From assembly GCA_002420015.1 (NCBI GenBank), contig DIHF01000042.1, positions 6,133 through 27,622 on the forward strand: DNA of 21,490 nucleotides. Direction: 5' to 3'. The DNA is from Micavibrio sp. UBA5703 (GTDB taxonomy: Bacteria > Pseudomonadota > Alphaproteobacteria > Micavibrionales > Micavibrionaceae). Numbering within the stretch: position 1 is the first letter of the stretch; every line of letters starts with the position of its first letter. The notes below the pieces were generated by a model. That model had not been told where the DNA came from. It searched no databases and worked only from the letters and a program-made list of their open reading frames with translations. This document shows, in pieces, positions 16,596 to 21,490 of the stretch. The translations under genes were made by a program, and so were the position numbers.

Positions 16596-16955
16596 ATGGC
16601 CCAAATATTACTCGCTGAAGATGACGAAGCCATGCGCAACTTCCTTGAGATGGCGCTCAAGCGCGCCGGACACAAGGTCGTTGCCGCCGCCGACGGGCTG
16701 GAGGCGCTGGCCGCGCTCGATAGCGATGAAGGCTTTGATCTTCTCCTGACCGACATCGTCATGCCCGGCATGGACGGCATTGAACTTTCCCGCACGGCAA
16801 CCAAAAGGCACCCGAAACTGAAGGTCATGTTCATCACCGGCTTTGCCGGCGTGGCCCGCAGCCACAGCGCCGCCGATAAAAACGCGCATATCGTCTCCAA
16901 ACCCTTCCACCTCACCGACCTCGTCACGCAGGTGGATGCATTGTTGGCAGGTTAG
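16596..16955 (+). CDS. cpdR: CpdR-type response regulator
   Basis: A 119-residue single receiver whose text matches the CpdR family throughout: AQILLAEDDEAMRNFLEMAL at the start, phospho-acceptor D53 in LLTDIVMPGMDGIELSR, T81 in VMFITGFAGVA and K102 in SKPFHLTDLV. In Caulobacter, unphosphorylated CpdR acts as a ClpXP adaptor and starts the degradation of cell-cycle proteins; phosphate arrives from CckA through ChpT. The ATG at 16596 matches the family N-terminus; a TTG at 16581 in the same frame is not needed. A degenerate copy of the last 96 bases, stop included, lies about 3.2 kb downstream. A CckA-type kinase is in the same window; chpT is not. Confidence 0.95.
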   Translation: MAQILLAEDDEAMRNFLEMALKRAGHKVVAAADGLEALAALDSDEGFDLLLTDIVMPGMDGIELSRTATKRHPKLKVMFITGFAGVARSHSAADKNAHIVSKPFHLTDLVTQVDALLAG

Positions 16956-17195
16956 GCTGCGATAAACGCACATAGGTTAAGTTACTAATAGAATTGAAAA
17001 AAACCATAATCACGCACTAAATATATTGCAGCGCACACAAAAAACCCATTAAAAACAATATGTTGCAATATTTTTTTCTTGCGTTTTTTTTATAATACGC
17101 CTAGTTTGCTGCACCTATGCGTCAGGTGTCTCCACCACCTCCCACATATTTGATCTGCGTCTGATTGTGAAAGTTTAACAGCTTTAAAAATTTGT
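16956..17195 (+). promoter_or_regulatory. AT-rich promoter region of the KamA-like operon
   Basis: The 240 bp between cpdR and the KamA-like gene are markedly AT-rich with long T and A runs. A perfect TATAAT is at 17091-17096. The best -35-like string, TTGCAA at 17063-17068, is 22 bases away, which is too far for a standard sigma-70 promoter, so an activator or another -35 may be used. The leader of about 90 bases has one weak 5-bp hairpin (17124-17140). No coding sequence was found. Confidence 0.45.
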
Positions 17196-18767
17196 ATGGA
17201 TAAAACATCAGAAATCTCCAGTCGCGGTCTGGATATTCCCAAAACGCAGATGAAACATGTACGCCCGCTGCGCGGTCGCTTTACCCATACGCGCGTTGAT
17301 GAACTGCTCAGGCAGATATACGATTCCGACGAATATACGAAAATGAAGGAAAGCGGCGTCGACAAACGCATGATGTTTGGCACGAACGCGCATTATCAGG
17401 CGCTGGTTATGGGCGAAGAGCTGGCCGATCAGGACGGAAATATTCTTGTGCCCAAAATGCCGCCCAGCCTGCCGATTGCAGCATTGATATTGCCAAGGCT
17501 TGAGGAGACCTTCAGTTTTGAAGGCGCGAAAGACCCCTCCAACCAGATGAATTTCACGCCCGGCTCCAACAGCCTGCGCGGAAAATTGCTGCACAAATAC
17601 GACGAAATCGTTCTTGGCTACGCATCGCCGACATGCTCTGCGCATTGCCGTTACTGCTACCGCCTCGACCTCTTCAACAAGGACACGGGCAAGACAAGCG
17701 CCCGCCCGGAAGAACTGCGCGATTACATTTTGAACTACAACGATTCCCTTAAAAGCAATGGCGGGATAGACCCGGAGACCGGAGAGAAGCGCTATCCCGT
17801 TCGGGAGCTGTTGCTCTCCGGCGGCGACATCATGGTTTTGCCAAACAAGACCCTTTACCGCTTTGCCAAGGCCGCCGGACAGGCGGGCGTTCATATTCTG
17901 CGTTTTGGCACAAAGGAAATCGCTTTCCGGCCCGAGCGTTTTGACGAAGCGCTGGTGGAAACATTCAAACTCATCCACGAAGAATTTCCTCATATGCACC
18001 TGAACCTTGTGACGCACTTCTCGCATCCCGACGAGTTTCTTGTGCGCGATGAAAACAATAACTATATCCCGAATGAAAATGGACCGGGCTATAAGTGGAT
18101 GGACGTATCAAAGCGTGCCGTTGAGAACATGCTGGGGCTTAGCTTCGTATCCCTCGAAAACCAGACCCCCATGATCCTGAAGGTCAATGACCGGGAAGAA
18201 GACATTCGCATTCTGCACGAAGAATGCCGCCGGATGGGCGTAAAGCCGAAATATATTTTCCAGGGCCGCGATATCGAAGGGCACAAGGCCTTTTCCCTTC
18301 CCGTCGAAAAAGCATGGAAGATTCACAACAGCGCCATGAAGGGCCTCTCCGATACGGCGCGTTCGCGTTTTTCTCTGTCCACCGCATGGGGGAAAATGGA
18401 AGTCATCAGCGTGCTTGACCCCTTGGGTGATAACACGATGGATTTTGAAATGCTTCCTCTGGCCTTGCAGATCGCCGTCAAAGATCTTTTGGGCGATGGG
18501 CTGGTGATTTTCAGGTTTCACCGCTCGCCACACGAGGCCGGAGCGCAAGGGGATCTCGTGATCGCCAAGCGCAACCCGGAGGCTTTGTGGATCACCGGAT
18601 ATGAAGACCGCATTATTTACGATGCCCGCCGCCCGGAGCATGAGAAATATGCGGGGCTTGTTTCGTTGCTGCTGCATAATTTCGGCTCGGACTTCTTCCA
18701 GAAAATGAAGCACGGCAGAAAAGGCCGTGGCCACGAGATGGATCTAAAACAAATACTGGCTGCCTGA
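17196..18767 (+). CDS. Divergent KamA-family radical SAM / PLP enzyme (lysine 2,3-aminomutase-like)
   Basis: A 523-residue member of the KamA superfamily, which shifts an amino group from C2 to C3 using a 4Fe-4S cluster, SAM and PLP. The cluster motif CxxxCxxC is C147-C151-C154 (TCSAHCRYCYR); GGD (209-211) is the SAM amino-group motif; LVTHFSHPDE and ENQTPMILKVND match the KamA barrel. K400 in AWGKMEV aligns by eye with the PLP lysine of the GGGGK motif. Differences: an N-terminal extension, about 120 residues after K400, and the Asp seven residues before the PLP lysine, which binds the lysine side chain in clostridial KamA, is a Ser (S393) here. The substrate is therefore probably not lysine. 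It is longer than EpmB (about 340) or KamA (about 415). An aminotransferase follows 21 bp downstream. The ATG at 17196 has no good ribosome site. Confidence 0.88.
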   Translation: MDKTSEISSRGLDIPKTQMKHVRPLRGRFTHTRVDELLRQIYDSDEYTKMKESGVDKRMMFGTNAHYQALVMGEELADQDGNILVPKMPPSLPIAALILPRLEETFSFEGAKDPSNQMNFTPGSNSLRGKLLHKYDEIVLGYASPTCSAHCRYCYRLDLFNKDTGKTSARPEELRDYILNYNDSLKSNGGIDPETGEKRYPVRELLLSGGDIMVLPNKTLYRFAKAAGQAGVHILRFGTKEIAFRPERFDEALVETFKLIHEEFPHMHLNLVTHFSHPDEFLVRDENNNYIPNENGPGYKWMDVSKRAVENMLGLSFVSLENQTPMILKVNDREEDIRILHEECRRMGVKPKYIFQGRDIEGHKAFSLPVEKAWKIHNSAMKGLSDTARSRFSLSTAWGKMEVISVLDPLGDNTMDFEMLPLALQIAVKDLLGDGLVIFRFHRSPHEAGAQGDLVIAKRNPEALWITGYEDRIIYDARRPEHEKYAGLVSLLLHNFGSDFFQKMKHGRKGRGHEMDLKQILAA

Positions 18768-18775
18768 TAGCCCTT

Positions 18776-18781
18776 AAGGAG
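18776..18781 (+). promoter_or_regulatory. Strong ribosome binding site of the aminotransferase gene
   Basis: AAGGAG seven bases before the ATG at 18789 fixes that start and indicates independent, efficient initiation within the two-gene operon. Confidence 0.8.
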
Positions 18782-18788
18782 AGAAAAA

Positions 18789-20108
18789 ATGGCGATTAAA
18801 CTTACACAAACCATCCAGAACCTTCCCCATTCACCGACACTTTGGGCCAACGACCTCGTCCACCAGAAACGTTCGAGCGGGGAAACAGTGTACCACATGG
18901 GGTTTGGCGAATCGCCTTTTCCGGTGCCGGAACGCCTTAAGAAGGCGCTGGCCGATGCAGCGCATAGAAAAGAGTACCTCAAGGCCGACGGTCTGGATGC
19001 TCTGGTTGAGGCCGTGCGCGAATATTACCGCCCGATCTATGGCGACGAATACATCAAGAGCACGGATATTCTGATTGCACCGGGAAGCAAGCTCATCCTT
19101 TACGCGCTGCAAATGGCCATCGAGGGCGATTTGCTGATGCCGGTCCCAAGCTGGGTCAGTTACGACCCGCAGGCAAAAATGCTGCACACCGAGGTCATCA
19201 AGGTACCGACCAAGCTCGACGATGCCGGATATCACATCGATCCCGAAACGCTGCGCTCTGTCATTCAAAAGGCGCGGAAAGCAGGCAAAAATCCCACCAA
19301 GATCATTATCAACGCGCCGAGCAACCCGACGGGCCTGACTATTCCTTCCGAAGAGTTGCCTGCCCTCGCCAAAGTGTGCGAGGAAGAAGGCGTTTTGATT
19401 ATCTCCGATGAAATCTACGGCTTTGTCAGCTTCGACGGGAAATACCGCACCTGTGCGCCGCACGCGCCCAAAGTAACTGCTGTCACGACCGGGCTTTCCA
19501 AGCACCTGTCGCTGGGTGGCTGGCGCGTTGGCGTTGGCTTTATTCCCAAAGGCGTGCCGGGCCTTCACAACGCGCTGCGCTGCATCGTCAGCGAGACGTG
19601 GTCCTGCGTGTCGGCTCCGGTCCAGCAAGCCTGCGTTGATGCCTACAAACGTCACAAGGACATCGAAGATCATATTCAGGCCTGCACGGATATTCATGAA
19701 CTGATGAACAAGACGATTGCCGAAGGCTTGAGGGGGCACGGGATCATCGCGCCGCAGCCGCAAGGTGCCTTTTACAACTACCCCGATTTTGCACCGTTCC
19801 GCGAAGAAATGGCAAAGAATGGCGTCAAGACCTCGCAGCAGGTTCACGAAATTCTGCTCAAGGAATACAATCTGGCCACCCTGCCGGGTTCGGCTTTCGG
19901 GGCTGAGCCTGAGGTTTTGACCTTGCGCCTTTCCGGTTGCGACTATGACGGGGCCAAAGCGCTGGCCGCGTACATGTCAGGCGAAAAGCTCAACCGCGCC
20001 TTTGTCGAAAAGCACGCACCGCGCGTTCTGAAAGCCATCGACATATTCGGTGAGTTTGTCAGGAAGTATGGCGGGCAGAAAAACGCATCGTCGTCCCGCG
20101 CTGCGTAG
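18789..20108 (+). CDS. Class I PLP-dependent aminotransferase (fold type I, aspartate aminotransferase-like)
   Basis: A 439-residue cytoplasmic aminotransferase. Landmarks: NAPSNPTG (175-182), D207 and Y210 in ISDEIYG (PLP ring contacts), the Schiff-base lysine K238 in GLSKHLSLGGWRVG with R246, and R380 in LTLRLSGCDYD for the substrate alpha-carboxylate. A C-terminal tail of about 40 residues (400-439) goes beyond the usual end and becomes low-complexity (NASSSRAA). It is 21 bp downstream of the KamA-like gene with a strong ribosome site, so both enzymes probably act on one pathway, for example making or degrading a beta-amino acid or a keto derivative. The AblB acetyltransferase that pairs with KamA in acetyl-beta-lysine synthesis is not here. 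Substrate unknown. Confidence 0.92.
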   Translation: MAIKLTQTIQNLPHSPTLWANDLVHQKRSSGETVYHMGFGESPFPVPERLKKALADAAHRKEYLKADGLDALVEAVREYYRPIYGDEYIKSTDILIAPGSKLILYALQMAIEGDLLMPVPSWVSYDPQAKMLHTEVIKVPTKLDDAGYHIDPETLRSVIQKARKAGKNPTKIIINAPSNPTGLTIPSEELPALAKVCEEEGVLIISDEIYGFVSFDGKYRTCAPHAPKVTAVTTGLSKHLSLGGWRVGVGFIPKGVPGLHNALRCIVSETWSCVSAPVQQACVDAYKRHKDIEDHIQACTDIHELMNKTIAEGLRGHGIIAPQPQGAFYNYPDFAPFREEMAKNGVKTSQQVHEILLKEYNLATLPGSAFGAEPEVLTLRLSGCDYDGAKALAAYMSGEKLNRAFVEKHAPRVLKAIDIFGEFVRKYGGQKNASSSRAA

Positions 20109-20146
20109 CGCAGGCATAAGGCTTGCACTTTTCTGAAATCACCAAG

Positions 20147-20242
20147 AGCCGCAGCGCCGCCGACAAAAACGCGCGTATCGTCCCCAACCCCTTCCATCTC
20201 ACCGACCTCGTCACGCAGGCGGATGCATTGTTGGCGGGATAG
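20147..20242 (+). pseudogene. Degenerate copy of the 3' end of cpdR
   Basis: Counted by hand, 87 of 96 bases match the last 96 bases of cpdR (16860-16955) with no gap, including the stop codon. In frame it reads SRSAADKNARIVPNPFHLTD and onward to ALLAG-stop. Of nine differences, five change the residue (two His to Arg, Ser to Pro, Lys to Asn, Val to Ala); the Lys to Asn change removes the conserved receiver lysine (K102). Upstream the match stops apart from a short ATCACC at about 20138-20143, and there is no start codon or ribosome site, so it is a non-functional remnant. It lies 38 bp after the aminotransferase stop, in the same direction as cpdR. Confidence 0.9.
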
Positions 20243-20358
20243 GGTTTTAAATTACTCTTCAGACCGACCGGATATCAAAAGGTTACGGTACACCTGTTTA
20301 TTATTTTATTAATTGCGAAATGCCAACCATCATTATGCTTGGATTCAAGTACAAAGAT
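20243..20358. other. AT-rich junction between the cpdR remnant and the right-edge genes
   Basis: About 115 bp without a reading frame, terminator or recognised repeat. It is where the GC-rich part of the window ends and the AT-rich leftward gene pair begins, so it may contain the boundary of an acquired segment. Confidence 0.4.
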
Positions 20359-20535
20359 TTATTTTTGCGCTTGCTCTACTTGCTCTGCTTCTCTAAGTCC
20401 ACGAAATATTCTTTGAACCGCCTGCTGCGCTTCTTTTTTGGGTGACAGCGGCTCACGCGGATGCAAAACACGGCGCACAGCCGAAACATCCGAAGATTCT
20501 ACCAAAACACTCCCTGTGTCAGATAGTTTTTTCAC
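20359..20535 (-). CDS. 58-residue hypothetical protein, translationally coupled to the upstream gene
   Basis: A small charged protein (starts VKKLSDTGSVLVESSDVSAV, ends EAEQVEQAQK) with a predicted C-terminal amphipathic, Lys/Arg/Glu/Gln-rich helix and no recognised domain, signal peptide or membrane segment. The start is the GTG at 20535-20533, not the ATG at 20553: a perfect AGGAGGT lies three bases upstream, and the GTGA overlaps the TGA stop of the preceding gene. This is a classic stop-start coupling, so the two products are probably made together and may interact. It could be the small partner of a two-component module, but nothing in the sequence identifies it as toxin, antitoxin or immunity protein. 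Confidence 0.7.
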   Translation of the reverse strand: MKKLSDTGSVLVESSDVSAVRRVLHPREPLSPKKEAQQAVQRIFRGLREAEQVEQAQK

Positions 20536-21490
20536 GTTACCTCCTTTGTACATATTAATTGTAACTCTTTTCTCTTGATAAAGTCCAAATTCAACTTTGG
20601 ATCAAAATAGTGCTTTCTTTTTACCCATATAAATCCATCACCCTTCGATATGATGGCCACATCGGTGGGACCACCTACAGATTCCAAATTTGAGTCCATC
20701 TTACGCCTCAAGGATGTTAGCTCAACAAGCGCCTCGGCCAACGCGGCCATCTCTTCTTTTGGCAAGGACCCCACCACCTGCATAAATGGTTTAATTATTT
20801 TCCCTTTAAACGAATTAAACTCACTTATAAAGCGCTCAAATATGATCTTATTTTCATCTTTTTGCCTTTCTTTTTCTGCCCCCTTTTGGGAATCCGGAAC
20901 GTAACTGTCAACGATTCTTTCAGACTTGGCTTTAAGCGTGTTGTGTAAAAATATAGCCATAAAATCCCTGTATTCAGGAGCAATTCCCTCTAGAAAAAGT
21001 GAAAACATATCAGATTGAGCAAATGGAATAATTGCTGCACCCTCTTTACTAACATCATGACTATTATCGACAAGCCATGAACGTAATGTGCTCCCGTGCT
21101 TTCCATCAATCGTGTAATGCAATAGGCACGGTAAAAGTTCTTCTTCGCCAAATCCTGCAATTACCAGCCCAGTTTCATATCCTGATGGAACTTCTCTTCT
21201 ATAAGCTTCAAAGAAAAGCTTTGAAATCAGCTTCTTTAGCTCTTTTGTTATTTTGTACCTTCTGAACTCTTCTTCGAGAACTTCGTCGATTACAGAACCA
21301 AAATCCTCAAGGAATCTCTTGTAATCCAAACCGGTTAAAATAATTTTTTTCTGTTCATACAGTTTGGATATTCTGCTTATGTACGCCTTGGCTTTTTTCC
21401 TAAAATCAAGACTCGATGTTACTTCGTGTACACTGTCATTAATATGCTTAAAAAATAACAAGAAAAGGCTAGGTCGTGTGGACAAAAGAT
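20532..21490 (-). CDS. Uncharacterised protein, N-terminus beyond the window edge
   Basis: At least 319 residues; the frame is open to the window end, so the start is missing (a TTG at 21485 is the first possible start codon seen but is not supported). The visible part has a charged helical stretch, a Gly-rich segment TGLVIAGFGEEELLP, an IIPFAQSDMFSLFLEGIAPEY segment, a Lys/Glu-rich linker and a C-terminal strand pair VGGPTDVAIISKGDGFIWV followed by KRKHYFDP. I recall hypothetical bacterial proteins with the last motif, possibly with a proteasome-like (Ntn-hydrolase) fold, but this is weak memory. AT-richer than the rest of the window. It overlaps the 58-residue gene by GTGA. Confidence 0.75.
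   Translation of the reverse strand, partial: LLSTRPSLFLLFFKHINDSVHEVTSSLDFRKKAKAYISRISKLYEQKKIILTGLDYKRFLEDFGSVIDEVLEEEFRRYKITKELKKLISKLFFEAYRREVPSGYETGLVIAGFGEEELLPCLLHYTIDGKHGSTLRSWLVDNSHDVSKEGAAIIPFAQSDMFSLFLEGIAPEYRDFMAIFLHNTLKAKSERIVDSYVPDSQKGAEKERQKDENKIIFERFISEFNSFKGKIIKPFMQVVGSLPKEEMAALAEALVELTSLRRKMDSNLESVGGPTDVAIISKGDGFIWVKRKHYFDPKLNLDFIKRKELQLICTKEVT
20539..20547 (-). promoter_or_regulatory. Perfect Shine-Dalgarno inside the end of the upstream gene
   Basis: The bottom strand reads AAAGGAGGT, ending three bases before the GTG at 20535. It lies within the last codons of the upstream gene and decides the start of the 58-residue protein. Confidence 0.8.

Noticed and set aside
17208..18026. 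Bottom-strand frame of 272 codons opposite the KamA-like gene
   Set aside because: It overlaps the radical SAM motif region on the other strand and has no recognisable protein pattern.
18831..19847. Bottom-strand frame of 338 codons opposite the aminotransferase
   Set aside because: Antisense shadow of a gene with a complete set of catalytic motifs.
20533..20553. ATG at 20553 as start of the small right-edge protein
   Set aside because: The GTG at 20535 has a perfect AGGAGGT at the right distance and the GTGA overlap; the ATG has no such site.
1..21490. CRISPR arrays, tRNA or rRNA genes, transposase or integrase genes
   Set aside because: No regularly spaced repeats, no cloverleaf or rRNA sequence, and no recognisable recombinase motif was found on either strand by reading.

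Overview
The window looks like a chromosomal segment of an alphaproteobacterium, probably an uncultured or little-studied lineage. The evidence is a CpdR-type receiver, a CckA-type hybrid kinase ending in its own receiver, a FecR-domain/RTX-like surface protein without a Sec signal, and dispersed intergenic palindromes of the kind scattered through many alphaproteobacterial genomes. No rRNA, tRNA, CRISPR array, integrase or transposase gene was recognised. Most of the DNA is moderately GC-rich. The metalloprotease-like gene (10996-12309) and the right edge (about 20243-21490) are visibly AT-richer and may have a different history.

Left part (1-6000): a large FecR/cadherin-like/RTX-like protein, probably exported by type I secretion, converges on a glpD-glpK operon (aerobic glycerol-3-phosphate dehydrogenase and glycerol kinase). 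A bidirectional terminator and a palindromic repeat lie between them. Middle-left (6000-10760): a hybrid sensor kinase and a single-domain response regulator form a leftward pair. This pair is divergent from a YjbH-family exopolysaccharide-associated outer-membrane protein; the two start codons (TTG and GTG) are only 38 bp apart. Middle (10760-12650): a gene for an unrecognised protein with an HEVGH zinc-protease motif sits between two different long palindromic repeats.

Middle-right (12650-16960): a leftward operon encodes a secreted beta-propeller-like protein and an RluD-type pseudouridine synthase. Divergent from it are a GT4 glycosyltransferase, then a very acidic small protein directly followed by cpdR. 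CpdR normally works downstream of CckA and ChpT to control ClpXP adaptor activity, so the window holds a CckA-type kinase and the regulator such kinases feed, though not adjacent; chpT is not here.

Right part (16960-21490): a two-gene operon encodes a divergent KamA-like radical SAM/PLP enzyme and a class I aminotransferase. It is bracketed by the intact cpdR 3' end and a degenerate 96-bp copy of that 3' end in direct orientation, in which the conserved receiver lysine codon has become Asn. This suggests insertion at, or duplication around, the cpdR 3' end. The edge holds a leftward translationally coupled pair (GTGA overlap): an unrecognised protein cut by the window end and a 58-residue protein.

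Most worth following up: the KamA-like/aminotransferase cassette between cpdR repeats, the orphan HEVGH protein between palindromic repeats, and the AT-rich coupled pair at the right edge.
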